A DNA stretch of 64,000 nt from assembly GCF_025993685.1 (NCBI RefSeq), contig NZ_DAJPEN010000001.1, forward strand, positions 2,976,001 to 3,040,000, written 5' to 3'. Numbering within the stretch: position 1 is the stretch's first letter; each line of letters begins with the position of its first letter. Below the pieces are notes generated by a model that saw only the letters and a list, made by a program, of their open reading frames with translations, was not told the DNA's origin and searched no databases. This stretch comes from Bacteroides mediterraneensis. GTDB taxonomy: Bacteria > Bacteroidota > Bacteroidia > Bacteroidales > Bacteroidaceae. The position numbers and the translations under genes are program-made. Below are positions 44,171 through 51,769 of this stretch, piece after piece.

Positions 44171-45577
44171 TCAGAAACAGCTGGAACCGTCGAAACAGTG
44201 TGTACAAACCTTGCACTTCGGCAGTCCGATAGCCTCAATCAGCGTCTCCAATGTATTGAATTTCAGTGAAGTCAATCCAAAACGGGAGCGAATACGCTCC
44301 ACAAGTTCCTTATATTCCGGAGAATCCGTTGTCGCATATTTGTCCAATTTGGCGTTTTCGTCACCTTCAATCTCCTTGATGATGCGGCGGGTAATCAATT
44401 CCATGTCACTCTTGGAGGAAGTGAAGCCGATGAAAGGACATCCGTAAATCAGTGGCGGACATGCAATACGCATGTGTACTTCCTTTGCCCCGTAATCATA
44501 AAGAATGTTCACGTTGTCACGGAGCTGCGTACCGCGTACAATGGAGTCATCACAGAACAACAGACGTTTTCCCTGCAACATGGCACGGTTCGGAATCAAT
44601 TTCATCTTGGCCACCAGCGAACGCATGCTTTGGTTGCTCGGCGTAAAGCTTCTGGGCCAGGTAGGAGTATATTTGGCAATAGCCCGGTGATAGGGAACCC
44701 CTTTTCCTTCGGCATAACCCAGCGCCATTCCGACGCCCGAATCAGGGATACCACACACGCAATCCACTTCGGAATCATCGTGCTGTCCCATCTTGTAACC
44801 ACTCATGAAACGCACCTCTTCTACATTTTTCCCTTCATAGCAAGATACGGGAAACCCGTAATACACCCACAGGAACGAACAAATCTGCATTTTTTCGTTC
44901 GGTTTGCGCAGCTGTTCAAGTCCTTCGGCCCGCATACGTAAAATTTCGCCCGGACCTACATAACGGTCGATTTCAAAATCCAGGTTCGGCAGACTGCTCG
45001 ACTCACTGGTTGCCGCGTATGCTCCTTCCTTCTTCCCGATGACAATCGGCGTACGTCCCCATTTGTCACGGGCCACAATGATGCCGTCTTCCGTCAGAAT
45101 CAACATGGAACAAGATCCCTTGATTTTTTGGAACACATTCTCAATGCCTTCCACAAAATCTTTTCCCTGCACGATGAGCAATGCCACCAGTTCCGTTGGA
45201 TTGGTCTTTCCCATACTCATTTCGGAGAAATGCATATTGCTGTCCAGCAGTTCCTGCACCAGTTCGTCCATGTTGTTGATTTTAGCCACCGTCACAATCG
45301 CAAAACGTCCCAGATGTGAATTGATCATGATAGGCTGAGGGTCTGTATCACTGATGACACCAATCCCCGATTTCCCCTTGAACTTAGGAAGTTCGTCCTC
45401 GAACTTCGTACGAAAATAAGAACTTTCCAGATTATGGATTGAACGTATGAAACCTTCGCCCTCCGCGTACGTTGCCATACCGGCGCGTTTCGTTCCCAAA
45501 TGTGAATTGTAATCCGTACCGTAAAATAAATCGGTCACGCATTCAGCCTTAGAGACTGTTCCGAAAAAGCCACCCAT
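44171..45577 (-). CDS. PurF-like amidophosphoribosyltransferase paralogue without the N-terminal cysteine
   Basis: A 468-residue protein with both halves of glutamine PRPP amidotransferase: an N-terminal Ntn-type domain (SHLGTKRAGMATY, INSHLGRFAIVTVAKI, TSESSSLPNLDFEI) and a C-terminal phosphoribosyltransferase domain with the PRPP loop LLFCDDSIVRGTQL. True PurF begins MCG... with Cys as the glutaminase nucleophile; here the start is MGGFFGTV and no Cys stands in the first ten residues. The C-terminus is cysteine-rich (CKVCTHCFDGSSC). It may use free ammonia, or serve another role. A TACTTTTG promoter box lies at 45615-45622 on its strand. Confidence 0.85.
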   Translation of the reverse strand: MGGFFGTVSKAECVTDLFYGTDYNSHLGTKRAGMATYAEGEGFIRSIHNLESSYFRTKFEDELPKFKGKSGIGVISDTDPQPIMINSHLGRFAIVTVAKINNMDELVQELLDSNMHFSEMSMGKTNPTELVALLIVQGKDFVEGIENVFQKIKGSCSMLILTEDGIIVARDKWGRTPIVIGKKEGAYAATSESSSLPNLDFEIDRYVGPGEILRMRAEGLEQLRKPNEKMQICSFLWVYYGFPVSCYEGKNVEEVRFMSGYKMGQHDDSEVDCVCGIPDSGVGMALGYAEGKGVPYHRAIAKYTPTWPRSFTPSNQSMRSLVAKMKLIPNRAMLQGKRLLFCDDSIVRGTQLRDNVNILYDYGAKEVHMRIACPPLIYGCPFIGFTSSKSDMELITRRIIKEIEGDENAKLDKYATTDSPEYKELVERIRSRFGLTSLKFNTLETLIEAIGLPKCKVCTHCFDGSSCF

Positions 45578-45810
45578 TCTTTATTTGTTATTTAGTTGTT
45601 ATGATTTTCGGATGCAAAAGTACGGAAAAAAAACGGAAGTCAGGATACAGCAAAATCCTTAAACATATTTTTTTACACTAGCTGTGAACATTTTCCCCCT
45701 TCTGTTTGTTTTCATAGAACATAACTCCTTTACTGAATCTCCCTGCTTCCAAAGGGAAAGAAGCCATATATCACCAATAAAAGGCTTACTAAACTAACAT
45801 TATGTACAAA

Positions 45811-45847
45811 AAAGCCACCGCGCAACACCGGTGGCTTTTCTTTTTTT
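45811..45847. terminator. Second terminator downstream of the tRNA-Thr operon, bidirectional in form
   Basis: AAAGCCACCG (45811-45820) pairs with CGGTGGCTTT (45829-45838). A runs on the left and T runs on the right allow action on both strands. The 45623-45810 stretch to its left, upstream of the PurF-like gene, shows nothing else. Confidence 0.75.
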
Positions 45848-45862
45848 CCTCGCATACGGACA

Positions 45863-45892
45863 TAAAAAAAGTCGGACAAACTTGTCCAACTT
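45863..45892 (-). terminator. Terminator of the SRP RNA/tRNA-Thr operon
   Basis: AAGTCGGACAA (45869-45879) pairs with TTGTCCAACTT (45882-45892), one wobble. On the minus strand a run of T follows. It lies 6 bases past the last tRNA-Thr. Confidence 0.85.
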
Positions 45893-45897
45893 TTCCG

Positions 45898-45971
45898 AGC
45901 CTCTTGTCGGATTCGAACCAACGACCCCGAGATTACAAATCACGTGCTCTGGCCAACTGAGCTAAAGAGGC
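45898..45971 (-). tRNA. tRNA-Thr (TGT)
   Basis: 74 bases, acceptor GCCTCTT/AAGAGGC, anticodon TGT in the loop TTTGTAA, T arm GTTGGTTCGAATCCGAC. CCA is not encoded. Confidence 0.97.
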
Positions 45972-45993
45972 AATCAATATGTCTTTTTTTTCG

Positions 45994-46067
45994 AGCCTCT
46001 TGTCGGATTCGAACCAACGACCCCGAGATTACAAATCACGTGCTCTGGCCAACTGAGCTAAAGAGGC
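45994..46067 (-). tRNA. tRNA-Thr (TGT), second identical copy
   Basis: Identical to 45898-45971 and 22 bases upstream on the transcript. It starts 4 bases after the probable SRP RNA, so the RNAs are likely cut from one precursor. Confidence 0.97.
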
Positions 46068-46071
46068 GGGT

Positions 46072-46167
46072 GGGTAAGCTTACCATATCGCGCCGCTACA
46101 ACCAACTACCTTTGCTGCGATCAAGCCCTGGAGGATTCGAAGGGAGCTGGCCGTATGGGACTTACCC
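46072..46167 (-). ncRNA. ffs: Probable signal recognition particle RNA (small bacterial type)
   Basis: A 96-base RNA closed by GGGTAAG (46167-46161) and CTTACCC (46078-46072), followed inward by CCATA/TATGG and CCAGCT/AGTTGG helices. The apical part has CCAGG, a short hairpin GCTTGATC and GCAGC, the two sides of the conserved SRP54-binding loop, and the length fits the 4.5S class. The tip differs from the common GGAA tetraloop. It has its own promoter at 46221-46250 and is followed by two tRNA-Thr genes. Called from structure by eye, not by a covariance model. Confidence 0.7.
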
Positions 46168-46220
46168 GTTTTCAATCTGTCTTCGAGCGACACCGTCAAT
46201 GTGTTTCTCGATTGCGGGTG

Positions 46221-46250
46221 CAAAGGTAGGTATTTTTTCCGAATACACAA
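46221..46250 (-). promoter_or_regulatory. Promoter of the SRP RNA/tRNA-Thr operon
   Basis: On the minus strand TTG (46250-46248), 19 bases and TACCTTTG (46228-46221), the same -7 octamer as at the His and Tyr/Gly tRNA promoters. The start would be near 46214, giving a 5' extension of about 45 bases before the SRP RNA fold. Confidence 0.75.
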
Positions 46251-46364
46251 TACCTACACGAAAAAAAATGCTCAAAAATGGAAAGATACATGATTTTTCA
46301 ATCTTTTATATACCACAGCTCACCGAAAAAGACTACTTTTGTAACCACTAACAAACTTTTATAT

Positions 46365-46895
46365 ATGACAGCAGAAAGACCAATCACCCTACAGGAATAT
46401 GCCATGCGGTTCGGAACTTACATGGGACTGTTCTGGATTTTCAAATTCATTTTTCTTCCCATCGGATTTTCCATACCGCTGCTTCAGCTACTGTTTATCC
46501 TGATGACGCTTTTTGTGCCTGTGCTGGGCTACATTTATGCCCGCCGCTACCGCAACCAGTACCGTGAAGGCAGCCTTTCCTTTACCCAAGCTTTCAGTTT
46601 CTGCTTTCTGATGTATCTCTTTGCCTCCATTCTGGCTGCACTGGCCCATTATGTGTACTTCCGTTTTATCGACCAAGGTTATTTATTAAATACATATCTC
46701 AGCCAACTGGACAATATAAAGGATTCCGTCAGTGGCGACATGAAGGTTTCTGTAGAACAACTCATCAGCAGCTTTGAAGTCATTTCATCGCTCACTCCTT
46801 TGCAACTGACTTTCCAGCTGCTCTCACAGAATTTCTTCTATGGAATCCTGTTGTCTATTCCGACAGCCCTGCTGGCCATGAAAAAAAAGAACTAA
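46365..46895 (+). CDS. DUF4199-type four-helix membrane protein
   Basis: A 176-residue membrane protein with about four hydrophobic helices (GTYMGLFWIFKFIFLPIGF, LLQLLFILMTLFVPVLGYIY, FSFCFLMYLFASILAALAHY, FFYGILLSIPTALLAM). The layout and the YRNQYREGSLSFTQAFSF segment fit the DUF4199 family of Bacteroidetes, function unknown. ATG 46365 is chosen because the promoter box TACTTTTG (46334-46341) lies inside the longer frame. The GT2 gene follows after 18 bases; these two families are often neighbours. Confidence 0.78.
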   Translation: MTAERPITLQEYAMRFGTYMGLFWIFKFIFLPIGFSIPLLQLLFILMTLFVPVLGYIYARRYRNQYREGSLSFTQAFSFCFLMYLFASILAALAHYVYFRFIDQGYLLNTYLSQLDNIKDSVSGDMKVSVEQLISSFEVISSLTPLQLTFQLLSQNFFYGILLSIPTALLAMKKKN

Positions 46896-46913
46896 TCGCT
46901 TAGAAATAAAAAT

Positions 46914-47864
46914 ATGGATATATCTGTAGTCGTACCTCTCTATAACGAAGAGGAATCCTTACCCGAATTGTATGCCTGGATTGAACGTGTCATGTACGCC
47001 CACCACTTTACCTACGAAGTCATTTTCGTGAACGACGGCAGCACGGACCACTCCTGGCAAGTCATCGAAGAACTCAGCCGGAAGTCAAAGGAAGTAAAAG
47101 GCATCAAGTTCCGCCGCAATTACGGAAAATCACCGGCCCTGTTCTGCGGATTCGAGAAAGCTGAAGGGGATGTAGTGATTACCATGGATGCAGACTTACA
47201 GGACAGTCCGGACGAGATTCCGGAGCTTTACCGCATGATTACAGAAGAAGGATACGACTTGGTTTCAGGCTGGAAACAGAAACGCTACGACCCGTTGTCG
47301 AAGACTATTCCGACCAAGCTGTTCAATGCAACGGCACGTGCCGTTTCGGGCATACACAACCTGCACGACTTCAACTGCGGACTGAAGGCCTACCGCCGGG
47401 ATGTGGTGAAAAACATCGAGGTGTACGGCGAAATGCACCGGTATATCCCTTATCTGGCCAAAAATGCAGGTTTTACCCGTATCGGAGAAAAAGTGGTACA
47501 CCATCAGGCCCGCAAATACGGAAAAACCAAATTTGGCTTGAATCGCTTTGTGAACGGCTATCTGGACCTGCTGTCGCTCTGGTTCCTTTCCACTTTTGGG
47601 GTAAAACCCATGCACATATTCGGCTTTTTGGGCTCCATCATGTTCATGCTGGGATTCATCGCGGTCATCGTAGTAGGAGCCAACAAACTGTATGACATGT
47701 ATTGCGGAAATCCTTATCGGCTGGTAACAGAAAGTCCTTATTTCTATCTGGCACTGACTACCATGATTCTGGGCACCCAGCTTTTTCTGGCCGGATTCAT
47801 CGGTGAACTGATAGCACGCAATTCACCGGAAAGAAACAAATATCAAATTGAGAAAGAGCTTTAA
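46914..47864 (+). CDS. Membrane-bound glycosyltransferase family 2 (GtrB/DPM1-like)
   Basis: A 316-residue enzyme. GT2 domain at about residues 1-230: ISVVVPLYNEEESLPEL, VIFVNDGSTDHSW and DADLQDSPDEIPELY, the donor and metal-binding set of polyprenyl-phosphate sugar transferases. Two C-terminal helices (HIFGFLGSIMFMLGFIAVIV and FYLALTTMILGTQLFLAGF) anchor it. It likely charges undecaprenyl phosphate with a sugar for later periplasmic transfer. It leads on to envelope genes at spacing of a few bases. Confidence 0.9.
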   Translation: MDISVVVPLYNEEESLPELYAWIERVMYAHHFTYEVIFVNDGSTDHSWQVIEELSRKSKEVKGIKFRRNYGKSPALFCGFEKAEGDVVITMDADLQDSPDEIPELYRMITEEGYDLVSGWKQKRYDPLSKTIPTKLFNATARAVSGIHNLHDFNCGLKAYRRDVVKNIEVYGEMHRYIPYLAKNAGFTRIGEKVVHHQARKYGKTKFGLNRFVNGYLDLLSLWFLSTFGVKPMHIFGFLGSIMFMLGFIAVIVVGANKLYDMYCGNPYRLVTESPYFYLALTTMILGTQLFLAGFIGELIARNSPERNKYQIEKEL

Positions 47865-47866
47865 CC

Positions 47867-48367
47867 ATGAAGAAACTACCGATTGTATTCAGCCTGTTCC
47901 TGTTGGCGGTTATTTCCTTCTTCCCGGCCTGCGAAGTGGAAAACTGTCCGCCCAACGCCTTGGCGTATGCACAGTTTAATTTCGTGGACCAATACGGAAG
48001 ATCGGTGGAATATACAGACACGCTGACTGTTATTGGACAATTACAAACAGCTGACACCCTCATATATGATACGCTGATCAATAAATCAACCAATACCAGC
48101 ACGTTGAGCCTGCCTCTCAGTTATGGGGAGCAGACCCGTTTCATTTTTCAGTACAACAACCGGCAACGGGACATCATTACGGTCAACCACCGCAACATCC
48201 CCTATTTCATCAACCTGGACTGTGGTACCATGATGTTCTACGAGATTACCAGTGCGGAAGCTACCACCCGTATGCTAGATTCACTCGTCATCACCAATCC
48301 GAACATAGACAATTATGAAAAAGAGAATTTCAAGATATATTTCACGGTTACTACTACTAATGAGTAG
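47867..48367 (+). CDS. DUF6452-type lipoprotein
   Basis: A 166-residue exported protein. The signal LPIVFSLFLLAVISFFPAC ends in a lipobox-like FPAC. The body is beta-rich (AYAQFNFVDQYGRSVEYTDT, LSLPLSYGEQTRFIFQY) without catalytic motifs. I assign it to the DUF6452 family mainly by its companion, the DUF6048-type protein, whose gene overlaps its 3' end by 53 bases. Function is unknown; the linkage suggests the two work together at the outer membrane. Confidence 0.7.
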   Translation: MKKLPIVFSLFLLAVISFFPACEVENCPPNALAYAQFNFVDQYGRSVEYTDTLTVIGQLQTADTLIYDTLINKSTNTSTLSLPLSYGEQTRFIFQYNNRQRDIITVNHRNIPYFINLDCGTMMFYEITSAEATTRMLDSLVITNPNIDNYEKENFKIYFTVTTTNE

Positions 48368-49058
48368 CTTCCTTTTCTGCGGGTCTTTATGGGCACAACG
48401 GCCAGGAGCCCACAAGGCACAACCGATACAGATAAAAGAAGAAGCGAAAAAAGTAGAGCAGAAAGAAGATATTCCTCTTTATCAGGGAATGAGCATCGGT
48501 GTGGAAATAGCTGGAATCGGAAGTTACCTGCTGGGAAGCGATATTCTGAACAGTGAAGTTTCAGTACAAGCCAACTTGAAAAACCGTTTCCTTCCCGTAG
48601 TGGAAGTGGGATACGGAAAAGCGGATGCACTCAACGATGCCAACAACCTGCACTACAAGACTTCTGCTCCTTATTTCCGGGTGGGAATGGATTACAACGT
48701 GTTTTACAAGAAAACGCATCTGCCGGGCTATTTGTACGTGGGACTCCGTTACGGCATGACCTCGTTCAGCTACGATGTGAATGGTCCTGACATGACCGAC
48801 CCGAATTACGGAAGTGAAATTTCCTATCCGTTTTCATATTCAGGATTGAAAAGCAATGCCAGCTGGCTGGAAGGAGTGCTCGGGCTCAAAGTAAAAATCT
48901 ACAAAGGCTTCTGCATGGGCTGGAGTGTGAGATACAAAATGAGAATGAGCATAAAAAACCATGAAAACTCCGTTCCATGGTATGTGCCCGGATTCGGGAA
49001 AAATGCCAGCAGCAGTTTCAACCTGATGTATAATCTCATTTATAATTTACCCTTCTGA
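48315..49058 (+). CDS. DUF6048-type outer-membrane protein
   Basis: A 247-residue exported protein: the signal ISRYISRLLLLMSSFLFCGSLWAQ, a basic/acidic spacer, then strands with the pattern of a small beta barrel (GMSIGVEIAGIGSYLLG, FLPVVEVGYGKADAL, YLYVGLRYGMTSFSYDV) and a final FNLMYNLIYNLPF ending in Phe, as outer-membrane barrels do. It overlaps the DUF6452-type gene by 53 bases, an unusually long overlap suggesting translational coupling. Function unknown. Confidence 0.75.
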   Translation: MKKRISRYISRLLLLMSSFLFCGSLWAQRPGAHKAQPIQIKEEAKKVEQKEDIPLYQGMSIGVEIAGIGSYLLGSDILNSEVSVQANLKNRFLPVVEVGYGKADALNDANNLHYKTSAPYFRVGMDYNVFYKKTHLPGYLYVGLRYGMTSFSYDVNGPDMTDPNYGSEISYPFSYSGLKSNASWLEGVLGLKVKIYKGFCMGWSVRYKMRMSIKNHENSVPWYVPGFGKNASSSFNLMYNLIYNLPF

Positions 49059-49063
49059 TTTGC

Positions 49064-49636
49064 ATGAATTTAATTGAAACTATTCTATTGTCTGTCAGTC
49101 TGGCCATCGACTGTTTTACCGTATCGGTTACCAGTGGAATCATTCTGCACCGTATCCGCTGGGGCACATTTTTAAGAATGGCTTTTTTCTTCGGACTTTT
49201 CCAGGCAATGATGCCTTTTCTGGGGTGGCTGGGCGCCAGCCGTTTCCAGCATCTGATTGAGGCATACGACCATTGGATTGCTTTTGCCCTGCTGGCCTTT
49301 TTAGGTATCCGGATGATACGGGCTCAGTTCAAGGAGGAAGAAACTGCCTCATTCAACCCTACCAGCCTGAAAGTGACACTGGCATTGGCAGTAGCTACCA
49401 GCATCGACGCACTGGCCATCGGTATCTCGTTTGCCTTCGCCGGACTCACAAAAATAGAAGACTTGGGAATGCCCCTGACCAGCATCGGCCTGGCTTCTTT
49501 CATCCTCTCGCTGGCCGGAAGCCTCATCGGAGTCTTCTTCGGCAAACGTTTCCACTTACGCGTGGAAATTTTCGGTGGCCTGGTGCTGATTGGCATCGGC
49601 GTTAAAATATTAGTGGAACATTTATTCTTACAATAA
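49064..49636 (+). CDS. mntP: Manganese efflux pump MntP-like
   Basis: A 190-residue membrane protein with six helices in two repeats. Each half has the metal-site signature with an Asp: SVSLAIDCFTVSVTSGII near residue 10 and AVATSIDALAIGISFAF near residue 105. It would export Mn(II). It follows the DUF6048-type gene by 5 bases and precedes apbE by 3 bases, apparently in one operon. Confidence 0.92.
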   Translation: MNLIETILLSVSLAIDCFTVSVTSGIILHRIRWGTFLRMAFFFGLFQAMMPFLGWLGASRFQHLIEAYDHWIAFALLAFLGIRMIRAQFKEEETASFNPTSLKVTLALAVATSIDALAIGISFAFAGLTKIEDLGMPLTSIGLASFILSLAGSLIGVFFGKRFHLRVEIFGGLVLIGIGVKILVEHLFLQ

Positions 49637-49639
49637 CCC

Positions 49640-50653
49640 ATGAACAAAAGCAAACTGAAATGGCAAGTACCGTTCCTCATCCTGCTCATTGTGGGAACCG
49701 TACTGATTCTGAGAAAGCAATCGCCTTATCAGACCGACCAAGGCCTGGTGTTCGGCACCGTTTATAAAATCACTTACCAGTCGTCGGAAAACCTGAAAGA
49801 CGAGATTGAAAAAGAACTGCAGAAGGTGGACAATTCCTTGTCTCCGTTCAACAAGCAGTCGGTCATTACGCGTATCAACCAAAACACCGACCTGCATACC
49901 GACAGCCTGTTTGTCTACGTGTTCAATCTGGCCAAAGAGGTATCTCATGATACAGGAAAAGCATACGACGTAACAGTCGCTCCGTTGGTCAATGCCTGGG
50001 GCTTCGGATTCAAGCATTCCCAGTTTCCCGACTCGCTGACCATCGACAGTCTGCGCCAGTTTGTGGGTATCGACAAAATCCAGCTGAATGCAGACGGAGA
50101 AGTCGTCAAGTCCGACCCACGCATGATGCTCGACTTCAGCTCCATTGCCAAAGGATTCGGAGTGGACTGCGTAGCCCGTCTGTTCGACCGGAAAGGTATC
50201 AAGAACTACATGATTGACATCGGTGGAGAACTGGTCATGAAAGGACAGAATGCCAAGATGGAGACCTGGCGGATTGGAGTCAACAAACCGATTGACGATT
50301 CTTTATCTGTCAATCAGGAGTTACAGACCATACTCGAAATCACCGATGCCGGTATGGCCACATCGGGCAACTACCGCAATTTCTACTACAAGGACGGAAA
50401 GAAATATGCACATACCATCGACCCGCGGACAGGCTATCCCGTGCAGCACAACATCCTTTCTTCCACCGTCATTGCCAAGAACTGCGCTACGGCTGATGCC
50501 TACGCCACCGCCTTCATGGTACTGGGACTGGATTCTGCCAAAGCTGTCTGCGACTCCCATCCCGAGCTGGATGCCTATTTCATTTATACGGACAAGAACG
50601 GCAAATTACAGACTTATTCTACAGAAGGCATGAAGAAATACATGCGGAATTAA
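49640..50653 (+). CDS. apbE: FAD:protein FMN transferase
   Basis: A 337-residue enzyme attaching FMN to a Thr or Ser of target proteins such as NqrB/NqrC or RnfG. An N-terminal membrane segment (WQVPFLILLIVGTVLILR) places it at the periplasmic face. Seen: MLDFSSIAKGFGVDCVARLF, IDIGGELVMKGQN, and the magnesium-site HTIDPRTGYPVQHN with ATADAYATAFMVLG. Ends the envelope operon; a terminator follows at 50674. Confidence 0.94.
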   Translation: MNKSKLKWQVPFLILLIVGTVLILRKQSPYQTDQGLVFGTVYKITYQSSENLKDEIEKELQKVDNSLSPFNKQSVITRINQNTDLHTDSLFVYVFNLAKEVSHDTGKAYDVTVAPLVNAWGFGFKHSQFPDSLTIDSLRQFVGIDKIQLNADGEVVKSDPRMMLDFSSIAKGFGVDCVARLFDRKGIKNYMIDIGGELVMKGQNAKMETWRIGVNKPIDDSLSVNQELQTILEITDAGMATSGNYRNFYYKDGKKYAHTIDPRTGYPVQHNILSSTVIAKNCATADAYATAFMVLGLDSAKAVCDSHPELDAYFIYTDKNGKLQTYSTEGMKKYMRN

Positions 50654-50673
50654 AAACTTGAAAGTAATCGACA

Positions 50674-50716
50674 AAAATGCCGGAACGCAACCTATCGCAC
50701 GTTCCGGCATTTTTGT
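50674..50716. terminator. Bidirectional terminator between apbE and the DMT transporter gene
   Basis: AAAATGCCGGAACG (50674-50687) pairs exactly with CGTTCCGGCATTTT (50700-50713), with T runs available on both strands. Confidence 0.9.
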
Positions 50717-50748
50717 GGATAAAAAGATGAATCTCAAGCCCTACTTTC

Positions 50749-51654
50749 TTATCCCAGTACATTACCCAGATAAAGGAAGAACATCCCAATCAGTACCAGA
50801 ATCAGGTCGACCACCTTACTCTTCAGGTTTTTCTCCCGGAAAATCATAGCCCCGAACAGGAAGGAAACAATCACGCTCCCCCGTCGTACCATGGATACGA
50901 TGGAAATCATAGCTCCATCCATCCCCAAGGCGTAGAAATACACGAAATCAGCGGCCGACAAGAAGACCGAAATCAGAATGATGCACCAGTCCCAGTGAAA
51001 CGGTGTACTGTGCTTCCGCTTGGGCCACCACAGGAACATCAATACTCCTCCCATCAGGAAAAGCTGATAGACATTGTACCATGCCTGCACCACCATGTTA
51101 TTGAAGCGTCCCATCAGGTATTTGTCGTACAATCCGCTCACCGCTCCCAGCACAGCGGCCAGTACTACAAACCAAATCCACTTGTCGTGCTTGAAGTCAA
51201 TGCCTTCCTTCTTTCCCGAACGGCTCAACATGAAGAACGAGATAATGGCCATCAGCACCCCAATCCACTGGTACACATTCAGGCGCTCGCCGAATATCAG
51301 CAAGGCACCCACCAGCGTCATGACTGGACGGGTCGCATTAATCGGCCCCACGATGGTCAACGGCAAATGCTTCATGCCAAAATAACCGAACGTCCACGAA
51401 GAAAGCACGATAAACGATTTCAGCAGAATGAACTTATGCACTTCCCAGCCTGCTGAAGGCACATAAAAAAGCGTATCCTTCAAAGTTTCCGGATGAAAGT
51501 GTGAAATCAAAATAAACGGCAGAAAAATCAGACTTGAAAAAAGCGTATTCAGTCCCAGCACCGGGAGCACTGCATTGTTTGCCAACGATTTTTTCTTGAA
51601 GACATCATAAAAGCCCAGCAACGCCGCTGAGCAAAAAGCCAGTAATAACCACAT
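50749..51654 (-). CDS. DMT-superfamily (EamA-like) transporter
   Basis: A 301-residue ten-helix membrane protein with two EamA repeats (LLLAFCSAALLGFYDVFKKK at the start; GPINATRPVMTLVGALLIFG with ERLNVYQWIGVLMAIISFFM near the middle). Substrate unknown; relatives export metabolites. ATG 51654 is chosen since the promoter (CTTG 51716-51713, 20 bases, TAATTTTG 51692-51685) lies over the longer frame. It therefore has its own promoter, although it follows the histidine-kinase gene. Confidence 0.87.
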   Translation of the reverse strand: MWLLLAFCSAALLGFYDVFKKKSLANNAVLPVLGLNTLFSSLIFLPFILISHFHPETLKDTLFYVPSAGWEVHKFILLKSFIVLSSWTFGYFGMKHLPLTIVGPINATRPVMTLVGALLIFGERLNVYQWIGVLMAIISFFMLSRSGKKEGIDFKHDKWIWFVVLAAVLGAVSGLYDKYLMGRFNNMVVQAWYNVYQLFLMGGVLMFLWWPKRKHSTPFHWDWCIILISVFLSAADFVYFYALGMDGAMISIVSMVRRGSVIVSFLFGAMIFREKNLKSKVVDLILVLIGMFFLYLGNVLG

Positions 51655-51684
51655 GTTCTTTACATTAATTCGAATTACAGCCTG

Positions 51685-51716
51685 CAAAATTAGACAATAA
51701 AGCCGTGACCCGCAAG
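51685..51716 (-). promoter_or_regulatory. Promoter of the DMT transporter gene
   Basis: On the minus strand CTTG, a 20-base spacer and TAATTTTG, ending about 30 bases before the ATG at 51654. Confidence 0.6.
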
Positions 51717-51769
51717 TTTCAGCAGCAGAACCTTCCCTTCTTTTTCAAAAAGCCTTTCCTGTAACCGGC

